Notes under the pieces: model-generated
What the model was told of the DNA's origin: nothing
Databases searched by the model: none
What the model saw: the letters and a program-made list of their open reading frames with translations, nothing else
NCBI GenBank assembly: GCA_965229445.1
Contig: OZ245876.1
Span: 3,286,001-3,350,000, forward strand
Length of the DNA: 64,000 nucleotides
Origin: Owenweeksia sp965229445
GTDB taxonomy: Bacteria; Bacteroidota; Bacteroidia; Flavobacteriales; Schleiferiaceae
Direction of reading: 5' to 3'
Translations under genes and position numbers: made by a program
In this document: positions 53,822 through 61,059 of the stretch, in pieces
How the letters are laid out: each line of letters starts with the position of its first letter
How positions within the stretch are numbered: position 1 is the stretch's first letter

Positions 53822-54481
53822 TTATCCTTCAGCTGGAGCTTCTTCAGCTGCAGCTTCACCTTCAGCACCAGCTTCTGCTGTTGCTCCTTCCTCATCTCCC
53901 TCTTCGCCTTCTTCATCCTCTTCTACCTCCTCAACTACGTTACGAGCAGTTTGGATGAGGCAAATAGCACGAGTTGGCTCATGGTCAATTACAAAGTCTT
54001 CAACGGAAACATCTTCAACACGAATGGTTTCACCAATTTTCAAGTTGGTAATGTCTATTTCAATTTGACCGGGAAGTCCGCTAGGTACAGCTTTGACACG
54101 CAGGCGTCTCAAGTTTACCTTTAGGCGACCACCATTACGCACTCCGCGTGCATTTCCTTTCAGCACCACAGGTACTCTGATCATTACTTCTTTGGATGGA
54201 AGTAATTCAAGGAAATCAACATGCTCAACCTGATCTGTTACAGGATGGTACTGTGCCTGACGAATTACACAGCTATACTTTTTCCCGTCGATTGTAATCT
54301 CTGAGTTAAATACCTCAGGGGTGTAAAGCAACTCCTTGAAACTCTTTTCACTAGTATAAAAATGGATGTTTTCATCACCTCCATATATTACACAAGGAAC
54401 CTGTCCTTCTCTTCGAAGTTGTTTGGCTGAACTGCCTCCCAGGTTTTCTCTCAGGTTGCCTTCAATGGCAATAGTCTTCAT
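53822..54481 (-). CDS. rplY: 50S ribosomal protein L25/Ctc with acidic tail
   Basis: Binds 5S rRNA. The 219-residue protein has the L25 domain at the N terminus (AIEGNLRENLGGSSAKQLRREG, PCVIYGG) and the long-form TL5/Ctc C-terminal beta domain, ending with a run of Glu/Ala residues rich in EEVEEDEEGEEGDEE. Such acidic tails are usual in Bacteroidota L25. It lies 11 bases after prs and 20 before pth. Confidence 0.95.
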   Translation of the reverse strand: MKTIAIEGNLRENLGGSSAKQLRREGQVPCVIYGGDENIHFYTSEKSFKELLYTPEVFNSEITIDGKKYSCVIRQAQYHPVTDQVEHVDFLELLPSKEVMIRVPVVLKGNARGVRNGGRLKVNLRRLRVKAVPSGLPGQIEIDITNLKIGETIRVEDVSVEDFVIDHEPTRAICLIQTARNVVEEVEEDEEGEEGDEEGATAEAGAEGEAAAEEAPAEG

Positions 54482-54492
54482 CTTAGCGGGTT

Positions 54493-55428
54493 TTAATTCT
54501 CTAAAAAGTGTGAACTTATTGATTCGTGGTGGTGAACCTTATGCATGATATTGGCAAAAAGTTCAGCCACTGATACTACCCTAATTTTCTCAGGCAGTGT
54601 TTTATGAGGAACCGTATCCGTTATTACCATTTCGAGTAAGGAGGAGTTGGCAATACGCTCTTTTGCCCTTCCGGATAGGACTCCGTGTGTACAAAAAGCT
54701 CTAACGCTAAGCGCACCTTCCTCCATCAGCATGTCTGCTGCTTTGGTAATCGTTCCAGCGGTATCAATCATGTCGTCAATCAGAATCACATTCCGATCTT
54801 TAACACTCCCGATAACCGTCATTTTATCTATAACATTTGCTTTCTTACGCTGTTTGTAGCAAATAACAACCTCACTCTCCAACCATTTTGCGTAATTGTT
54901 AGCTCTTTTAGAGCCACCCATGTCAGGAGAAGCGATCGTCAAGTCTTCCAGGCCAAGCCTTTTGATTTGTGGAACAAAAAGCGAAGAAGCGAACACATGA
55001 TCTACCGGCACCTCAAAAAAGCCTTGAATTTGATCGGCGTGCAAATCCATGGTCATGATCCGCGTAGCTCCGGCTGCCGTTAGAAGGTTAGCTACCATTT
55101 TTGCCCCGATGGGTACTCTGGGCTTGTCCTTCCTATCCTGACGTGCCCAGCCAAAGTAGGGCATTATCGCGGTGATGTGCTTAGCAGAAGCGCGTTTTGC
55201 GGCGTCAATCATCAGCAACATTTCCATGAGATTGTCTGTAGGTGGTTGGGTGCTTCCAATTAGGAATACCCTACCTCCTCTTACGGTCTCTTCAAACGAA
55301 GGTTGAAATTCTCCATCGCTAAACTCGGTGAGTTCAATATTGCCCAGGGGCTGGCCATAGGCTTCCGCGATGCGTTCTGCAAGTTTATAAGAGCCGCGAA
55401 CGGCGAATATTTTTGCGTGTGGACCCAA
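54493..55428 (-). CDS. prs: Ribose-phosphate pyrophosphokinase
   Basis: Makes PRPP from ribose-5-phosphate and ATP. The 311-residue protein has FSDGEFQPSFEETVRGG, MPYFGWARQDRKDKPR (ATP loop), MDLHADQIQGFFEVPVDH, SPDMGGSKRANNYAKW, and the PRPP loop VILIDDMIDTAGTI. The only standard start in the right place is TTG at 55428: upstream codons to the next stop contain ATT and ACG but no ATG, GTG or TTG. A TACATTTG promoter box lies about 52 bases upstream. Confidence 0.95.
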   Translation of the reverse strand: MGPHAKIFAVRGSYKLAERIAEAYGQPLGNIELTEFSDGEFQPSFEETVRGGRVFLIGSTQPPTDNLMEMLLMIDAAKRASAKHITAIMPYFGWARQDRKDKPRVPIGAKMVANLLTAAGATRIMTMDLHADQIQGFFEVPVDHVFASSLFVPQIKRLGLEDLTIASPDMGGSKRANNYAKWLESEVVICYKQRKKANVIDKMTVIGSVKDRNVILIDDMIDTAGTITKAADMLMEEGALSVRAFCTHGVLSGRAKERIANSSLLEMVITDTVPHKTLPEKIRVVSVAELFANIMHKVHHHESISSHFLEN

Positions 55429-55479
55429 TTGGTTAATCCTTTGGAATTGTTGCGTTTAAAGGCCTTTTTAAAAGGGCTG

Positions 55480-55487
55480 CAAATGTA
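55480..55487 (-). promoter_or_regulatory. Promoter box of the prs-rplY-pth operon
   Basis: The minus strand reads TACATTTG, a perfect match to TAnnTTTG, 52 bases before the prs TTG start. A -33 TTG at the usual distance is not clear. Confidence 0.5.
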
Positions 55488-55571
55488 AATAATTATTCCA
55501 GAAGTACACAGGAATTAATGGTTCATAAATAAATATTGCCTTGAGAAATACAAAAAGCCGCTATGATTATA

Positions 55572-55579
55572 TAATTTTG
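55572..55579 (+). promoter_or_regulatory. Promoter box of the tRNA-Leu transcript
   Basis: TAATTTTG on the plus strand matches TAnnTTTG and lies 159 bases before the tRNA. Transcription would start near 55584-55587. A TTG occurs at 55541-55543, too far for ideal spacing. It faces away from prs, whose box is 85 bases to the left. Confidence 0.5.
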
Positions 55580-55583
55580 CACC

Positions 55584-55737
55584 CGCTGTTAGGATTTCTG
55601 GTCAATATTCGTTGGTGACCTAAGCGGAATTACCTGAAAAGCAGGTGCAACTATAGAAATTGATTAATAACGAAGGTGCCCAGGTGGCCCCGCAGTGCGG
55701 GATAAACTCCACCGCCTGTGCAGCGAAACAAAATTAT
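55584..55737 (+). ncRNA. Candidate structured RNA leader before tRNA-Leu
   Basis: No coding sense is seen here, but the strand after the promoter box can fold well. A branched stem pairs CCGC (55583-55586) with GCGG (55624-55627), TTA with TAA, and GGTCA (55600-55604) with TGACC (55616-55620). It is followed by hairpin ACCTG (55632-55636)/CAGGT (55642-55646). A third element has GGTGG (55683-55687)/CCACC (55709-55713) around a CCCGC/GCGGG hairpin. It does not match tRNA, SRP RNA, RNase P or tmRNA patterns I know. It may be a long tRNA leader that is removed or a separate RNA. Only sequence pairing supports it. Confidence 0.35.
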
Positions 55738-55748
55738 GCCCAGGTGGC
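55677..55748 (+). repeat. 12-base direct repeat of the tRNA-Leu 5' end
   Basis: TGCCCAGGTGGC at 55677-55688 recurs exactly at 55737-55748, where it begins at the base before the tRNA and covers its 5' 11 bases. The copies are 60 bases apart. The upstream copy is inside the candidate leader RNA and may be a tRNA remnant or a competing pairing site. Confidence 0.6.
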
Positions 55749-55819
55749 GGAATTGGTAGACGCGTTGGTCTCAAACACCAATATCTTCGGATGTGCCGGT
55801 TCGAGCCCGGCCCTGGGTA
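55738..55819 (+). tRNA. tRNA-Leu (anticodon CAA)
   Basis: An 82-base class II tRNA. The acceptor GCCCAGG pairs with CCTGGGT (one G-U), a D arm follows with GGTAGA, and the anticodon stem is TTGGT/ACCAA with loop CTCAAAC, giving anticodon CAA. A long variable arm (ATCTTCGGATGT) and T arm GCCGG-TTCGAGC-CCGGC come next, and the discriminator is A. CCA is not encoded. A strong 12-bp terminator follows at 55827. Confidence 0.97.
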
Positions 55820-55826
55820 CAGATGA

Positions 55827-55858
55827 AAGCCTCAATCCTACGGATTGAGGCTTCTTTT
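55827..55858 (+). terminator. Terminator after tRNA-Leu
   Basis: A perfect 12-bp stem (AAGCCTCAATCC with GGATTGAGGCTT, loop TAC) is followed by CTTTT. It lies 7 bases beyond the tRNA and closes its transcript. Confidence 0.92.
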
Positions 55859-55859
55859 A

Positions 55860-56194
55860 TTAAACAAATCTAGGTAGCAAGATTACCCAATCAACCTCAA
55901 GGAGAGGTGGGATACCTGGGGGTGGTGTATGGGATATAAAATGTCCACTGTGTATTCATATCATTCTATCAAGATGGACTCTACAAGATGGTCCCGAGAC
56001 TCCTAGAACTTTAATTCTGCTCAATATGAGGTCTTTATACCACCTTTAATTATGACACAACTCCTAAAAGAAGTTTAATGGAATTGATCAACGTCAAGTA
56101 AAACAGACAACGAAATCCTTCCTCTGCATATTAAAATGACCTAAGTTCATTGGTGTATAAAAATTCAAAAAATTGAGCGCACGACTATCTGATG
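55860..56194. other. 335-base AT-rich gap after tRNA-Leu
   Basis: Between the tRNA terminator and the end of the LytTR gene. I see no coding sequence, hairpin terminator, promoter box or repeat of the tRNA 3' end. Composition looks like that of the AT-rich two-component pair that follows. Confidence 0.5.
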
Positions 56195-56941
56195 CTAAAA
56201 AGATGCTTGATTTCTGATCATTTCTAGCAGTTTTTTCTTGTACACATATGAGGATGTAACCCGCTTTCCAGAAGTCAAATGCAATGTTATACATTTCGCC
56301 CTATCATATTTTACAATGTGTCTAACATTCACAATATACTTTCTATGAATCCGACAAAATATCTGATCATCCAAAGCCTTCTCATAGTGACCTAATATCT
56401 TAGATGCTACTTTCTTGTTACCATCAATAATATGTACTTCAGTATAACTACCCTCCGCTGAAAGATACTCAATATCGGAAAAGTCAATTAGCTCAGTTGA
56501 TTGAGATGATGTAAACGCTAACTTGTTTGGTAAAGCCGCATTATATCTAGGTATTTGTTCGTGCAACCTATTAGTGTAAATAGTATTTAAAACACGCTGC
56601 AAGACGAGAACCAATTTATCTTCTTCTATAGGTTTTAGTAAAAACTGAGGAGAAGGATAATCGAATGCTCTAAGTGCGTTCTCTTCGTACGCAGTAGTGA
56701 ATATAACTTCAAAATTTATACGATTAAACATGTGTAAAAGGTCAAATCCATTCTCATTCCCGAGTTTAACGTCCAAAAAAACGATATCTGGCCTATTCTT
56801 GACAATAAACTCAAAAGCCATTTCAACAGAATCTATAATCGCCAGAATCCTCAATCGACTAAAATTCTGATTTATGATCTTTTTTAACACGCTTGCAGCT
56901 CTTTCTTCATCTTCAATGATAATGCATGAGATATTATCCAT
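56195..56941 (-). CDS. LytTR-family response regulator
   Basis: The 248-residue protein has a receiver domain (acidic pocket E10, D11, E12; phosphorylation site D57 in IVFLDVKLGNENG; FTTAYEENALRAFD for the switch region). From about residue 145 it has a LytTR DNA-binding domain (IEYLSAEGSYTEVHII, FCRIHRKYIVNVRHI, SGKRVTSSY). It should bind DNA direct repeats when phosphorylated by the adjacent kinase, encoded 9 bases upstream. The target genes are not visible. Base use is more AT-rich than most of the window. Confidence 0.94.
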   Translation of the reverse strand: MDNISCIIIEDEERAASVLKKIINQNFSRLRILAIIDSVEMAFEFIVKNRPDIVFLDVKLGNENGFDLLHMFNRINFEVIFTTAYEENALRAFDYPSPQFLLKPIEEDKLVLVLQRVLNTIYTNRLHEQIPRYNAALPNKLAFTSSQSTELIDFSDIEYLSAEGSYTEVHIIDGNKKVASKILGHYEKALDDQIFCRIHRKYIVNVRHIVKYDRAKCITLHLTSGKRVTSSYVYKKKLLEMIRNQASF

Positions 56942-56950
56942 AAATATTTA

Positions 56951-59848
56951 TTATTGAGGAATGATCAATTTCACAGAAAACCCTTGATCCCTTATTGATT
57001 CTACAACAATTTTGTACCGCTTTCTATTAAGTATACTCAAAGCTTTCAATCTAGATTCTATATTTTTCAACGCAGATGGTGCATGCCCAGGTACCATAGC
57101 GTGTGACTTGTTCATACCCGAACCGTTATCCTGAATTTTGATCTCCAAGTTATTACTTTTTCTCAAAAGTGAAATGCTGATTACGCCTCCTTCCGTCATA
57201 TTCCTAAATCCATGCCAGATACTGTTTTCCACTAATGGCTGTAGCATCATCGGTGGAATCACAAACTCATTCGCAGAAAATCCCTTTTCATAATTGATAT
57301 AATATTTAAACAAATTTGGTTGTCTAAGCTTTTCCAACTCTAGGTAAGATACTAATCTTTTCATTTCCCTCTCAAAATTAACTAAACTCTTATCAGATGA
57401 CTCCAATATTTCTCTCATCAGGTTCGAGACAGCAGTTAAATATGCCATGGCACGGGTGACGCTATCACTCTTCAATAGCAATTTTAAGGCATTTAATGAA
57501 TTAAATAGAAAATGTGGGTTCATTTTCAACCCGTTCAAAATAATCTCTAAATGATAAACTTTATTACTTCTAAAAAAACTATTTTTAATCCCTTTTATAC
57601 TATAAAAAAACAATCCAATAGTGATTATCATCATTGTTAAATATATGTAATACGAATTAATCTTTCGATTGCGCTTTATATTCAATTCAACCAGCATCTC
57701 ATCGCCTTCGGATAAACCATATGTATTCACGTTCTTAATCTCCAAACTATATTTACCATGTGTAAGGCCACTTATCCAAATTTGATTTCTGTCTGCATTC
57801 CTCCATATTGTATCATACATTGACAGTCTATACATATATTTCTGTAACCTATTCCTCATTAAATTATTCAATCTTGGAATAATCAACACACTCTGGCCTT
57901 CATAAATTACAGCATTGTCTATTCTGTTATGGGGCCTATATGTTCCATCTATAGCAAAACTTCTTATGCCAATTTTATCTTTGCGTATATGTCCTAATTC
58001 AGATATTCTAAGATGCACTATCTTCATGCCGGACCTTATAAATACAGACCCTTCATGATCTGGAAATACCTGATCAACAGGCATTCTTAGTGCTTTATAC
58101 CCAGTAATTTGTTGATTCTTATCAAAGAGACCTAGTATAAGGTTTAAATGAACATTAGTGCCTACCCATATGGAGTCTCGCTTTACCGCTATAGATCTTA
58201 CAGATTCAGCTTCACTGAATTGGAAACGAACATTGTAGATCAAACCAGAATTAACCTTAGACCAAAATAATCCATCCGTGTCCGTGCCATACAATATTGT
58301 GTCTCCTAAGAAGTAGCATGTTGTTACATTTCTAACTGGATGTTTTCTTAATGATTCAATTGTCCCCGTTAGGGTGTCTAGATAGAAAATATGAGCGCTG
58401 TCATTAGTTGAAACAACTAATCTACTTCCTTCTAAATAAAAGAGTTTTGACAAACTACTAGCAAACCCTTTCACACTTAATACTTTACCTGAAAAGCTTT
58501 TTAGCAGAATTTGACGCTCTCCCTTTGCAACAAACATATTACTGCCTATTCCAGCGCACTGACTTATATAAGATCCGACTTCATTAATAGGCTGAATTGA
58601 CCAAGTGTTACTTCGACCATTCATTAAAAGCCTTGCATAGCTTAAAAACGCATCCGAATCTTCGTGCCAATGGATATGATTAGACATTGCATGACTGCTT
58701 AAGGAAGCGCCGCCAACACACTTCTTAGACTCCAATCCAAGAGATGCGGTGTTGTATTGATAAATATATCCGTTAGCATAAACTGAAATCACGTCTGAGT
58801 CAAATTTAACTGGTAGAGATATTCTGTTCAAATCCATATCAGAACCTAAATCGTAGAGATTGAAACTTTTTACCAAAACAATATAAAAGCCATTATCTAA
58901 TGTCGAAAATGCGAACTCCCTGTTCCTATTATAATCCAAACTAGTAATCATGTTATAGTTGATTGAAGCTCCTTCATTCTCAATCCAGAAACTTGCCCTG
59001 TTTGAATAAGTATCTGACGAACCCCCCTGATCAAACAAATATGTATCAATTGTTAAATGAACCTTATCCAACAATATTTGATCGGTCAAATTCATATTTC
59101 TATCGTATCTTAATATAACATCTCTGATCATCAGATAACTGGAATAATCTTTGACCTTAATATCATATTGATTTGTTCCAGATTTTAGTATACTATTTGA
59201 ATATGATACTACCGTATTATTTCCTAAGGAATATTCATATACTGAATCTATACAATTTGATTGCCAGTTTGATTTCAATAATCCGAAGATAAAGTTCACT
59301 GAATCAATTTTATATTGAAACAACTGTTCATTACAACCACTCCTTATTTCGTCAGGAAACTCAATAAAACTTACTTCACCTTCTATCAATTTAAATATGC
59401 CAATATTTGGCGCAACTGTTGATGCGTAAACTACGCCATTGTCACCAATCGTTAGATCTTTTAATAATGAATAATTCTGATGGGTGGTGAGAGTGACATT
59501 AAATTTTGGAGTGAATATTGAATCTCCCTTTAATATTGATATCCCTCCACTGGTGATTAACCATACTTTACCCAGTTTGTCCTTTACCCCTTTGAAAACT
59601 GCTTTACCATTCAAACCATCTTTCTGTGTAAAAACCTTGATATTCTCACCATCAAACCTCGCCAAACCTTCATCAGTACAAATCCATATATTTCCTTCCT
59701 CGGTTCTGAAACTGGAATAGGTCTCATTGCTGGGCAAGCCATTTTCTACGGTTAAGTGGTGCAGCACCTCATAACTCTGACCCAAGAGATTATGGAGAAA
59801 ACCAATAGCCAGGAATATAAACAGCTGAATTCTATATGGGATATTCAT
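56951..59848 (-). CDS. LytS-type sensor histidine kinase with propeller sensor
   Basis: The 965-residue protein begins with a signal peptide (ending near LLGQ). Two-component-regulator propeller repeats follow, the first very clear (LTVENGLPSNETYSS, GNIWICTDEGLARFDG), then a Y_Y_Y-like segment (KYSLEIKNVNTYGLS). One transmembrane helix lies at about 733-753. The kinase core of the LytS/YehU type has the phosphorylated His at 779 in NPHFLFNSLNALK and the ATP site VENSIWHGFRN and IQDNGSGM. It senses an extracytoplasmic signal, unknown here, and pairs with the LytTR regulator downstream. Confidence 0.93.
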   Translation of the reverse strand: MNIPYRIQLFIFLAIGFLHNLLGQSYEVLHHLTVENGLPSNETYSSFRTEEGNIWICTDEGLARFDGENIKVFTQKDGLNGKAVFKGVKDKLGKVWLITSGGISILKGDSIFTPKFNVTLTTHQNYSLLKDLTIGDNGVVYASTVAPNIGIFKLIEGEVSFIEFPDEIRSGCNEQLFQYKIDSVNFIFGLLKSNWQSNCIDSVYEYSLGNNTVVSYSNSILKSGTNQYDIKVKDYSSYLMIRDVILRYDRNMNLTDQILLDKVHLTIDTYLFDQGGSSDTYSNRASFWIENEGASINYNMITSLDYNRNREFAFSTLDNGFYIVLVKSFNLYDLGSDMDLNRISLPVKFDSDVISVYANGYIYQYNTASLGLESKKCVGGASLSSHAMSNHIHWHEDSDAFLSYARLLMNGRSNTWSIQPINEVGSYISQCAGIGSNMFVAKGERQILLKSFSGKVLSVKGFASSLSKLFYLEGSRLVVSTNDSAHIFYLDTLTGTIESLRKHPVRNVTTCYFLGDTILYGTDTDGLFWSKVNSGLIYNVRFQFSEAESVRSIAVKRDSIWVGTNVHLNLILGLFDKNQQITGYKALRMPVDQVFPDHEGSVFIRSGMKIVHLRISELGHIRKDKIGIRSFAIDGTYRPHNRIDNAVIYEGQSVLIIPRLNNLMRNRLQKYMYRLSMYDTIWRNADRNQIWISGLTHGKYSLEIKNVNTYGLSEGDEMLVELNIKRNRKINSYYIYLTMMIITIGLFFYSIKGIKNSFFRSNKVYHLEIILNGLKMNPHFLFNSLNALKLLLKSDSVTRAMAYLTAVSNLMREILESSDKSLVNFEREMKRLVSYLELEKLRQPNLFKYYINYEKGFSANEFVIPPMMLQPLVENSIWHGFRNMTEGGVISISLLRKSNNLEIKIQDNGSGMNKSHAMVPGHAPSALKNIESRLKALSILNRKRYKIVVESIRDQGFSVKLIIPQ

Positions 59849-59984
59849 CGTACTTGAAAATACTAAGTTTTAGTTGATGAACACCACAATATTTGGTGAA
59901 CAGTACCTTTTTAAGCTTGAAGTAGCACTTTCACCCAATAAAGCTATACCCAACCATGCTTGAGGTATTAATTATATTTACCGG

Positions 59985-61007
59985 ATGCTGAAAATTGATA
60001 TGCACACCCACATCCTGCCTAGCAGGCTGCCCAACTTTGCCGACAAGTTTGGGTACGGAGATTTTATTCATCTTAAACCCAATGACAATGGCAGCGCGGA
60101 TATGATGCAGGGCAACCAGTACTTCCGCACCATTCAGCCCAATTGCTGGGATCCCCAAGTCCGCATCGAGGAGTACCAAGAATATCAAACGCAGGTACAA
60201 GTTGTGTGCACTATACCGGTGATGTTTTCCTATTGGGCCCAGCCAAAAGATTGTGCCGAACTTTCCCGCTACCTCAATGACAACCTGGCGCAGCTTTGTG
60301 CCGATTATCCTCAAAACTATCTGGGCCTCGGAACTATTCCCATGCAAGATGCTGAGGAAGCCATAAAAGAATTGGAACGATGCAAGGAAATCGGTTTACT
60401 GGGAGTACAAATCGGTTCTAACATCAACGACAAAAATCTCAACGAACCCGAGTTCTTTCCCATTTTCAGGGCTGCACAGGAATTGGATATGGCCATTATG
60501 GTGCACCCCTGGAATATGATGGGCATGGAACAAATGCGCAAATACTGGTTGCCATGGCTGGTGGGCATGCCGGCAGAAACTTCGCGGGCGGTATGCTCCA
60601 TGATATTTGGGGGTGTATTTGAACGCCTCCCTAAGCTGAGGGTGTGCTTTAGTCATGCCGGAGGTAGCTTTTTACCGACTATTGGCCGTGTGGAGCATGG
60701 TTTTAATTGTCGGCCGGACCTGGTAGCGATAGACAATCCCCACAATCCACGAAACTATTTGGGCAAGTTTTGGGTAGACTGTATAACGCATGACCCCATG
60801 GCCCTGAAATACATCCTGAAATTACAAGGCTCCAAACGGGTTACCCTGGGTTCTGATTATCCCTTTCCCCTCGGTGATTTGGAAATCGGTAAATTCATTA
60901 CCGAAATGGATTTATCACCGGAAGTGGTAGAAGATATCTTCTGTAATGCCACGCTTGAATGGTTAAACATCGATAAGAGTCGCTTTAAGCTTTCAAACGG
61001 CGAATAA
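59985..61007 (+). CDS. nbaD: Aminocarboxymuconate-semialdehyde decarboxylase
   Basis: Decarboxylates 2-amino-3-carboxymuconate semialdehyde to 2-aminomuconate semialdehyde, diverting the kynurenine pathway from quinolinate and NAD. The 340-residue protein has the zinc ligands H7 and H9 (MHTHILP), H174 (VHPWNMMG), H224 (FSHAGG) and D291 (LGSDYPFPLG). The ACMSD-specific VMFSYWAQP, YWLPWLVGMPAE and DYPFPLGDLE segments are also present. It complements the 3-hydroxyanthranilate dioxygenase gene at 13155-13691, its substrate source, 46 kb away. No pathway gene is directly adjacent. Confidence 0.95.
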   Translation: MLKIDMHTHILPSRLPNFADKFGYGDFIHLKPNDNGSADMMQGNQYFRTIQPNCWDPQVRIEEYQEYQTQVQVVCTIPVMFSYWAQPKDCAELSRYLNDNLAQLCADYPQNYLGLGTIPMQDAEEAIKELERCKEIGLLGVQIGSNINDKNLNEPEFFPIFRAAQELDMAIMVHPWNMMGMEQMRKYWLPWLVGMPAETSRAVCSMIFGGVFERLPKLRVCFSHAGGSFLPTIGRVEHGFNCRPDLVAIDNPHNPRNYLGKFWVDCITHDPMALKYILKLQGSKRVTLGSDYPFPLGDLEIGKFITEMDLSPEVVEDIFCNATLEWLNIDKSRFKLSNGE

Positions 61008-61032
61008 GCATTCGGAGCTCCGCGAAAAGCCG

Positions 61033-61040
61033 TAAATTTG
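61033..61040 (+). promoter_or_regulatory. Promoter box of the PurF-type gene
   Basis: TAAATTTG matches TAnnTTTG and lies 20 bases before the ATG at 61060. A clear -33 TTG is not found. Confidence 0.45.
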
Positions 61041-61059
61041 CTGCTCAGGACAAGCTGCT

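Noticed and set aside
55738..59984. Integrated mobile element at tRNA-Leu with flanking attachment repeats
   Set aside because: No copy of the tRNA 3' end was found near 59.9 kb and no integrase or transposase is present.
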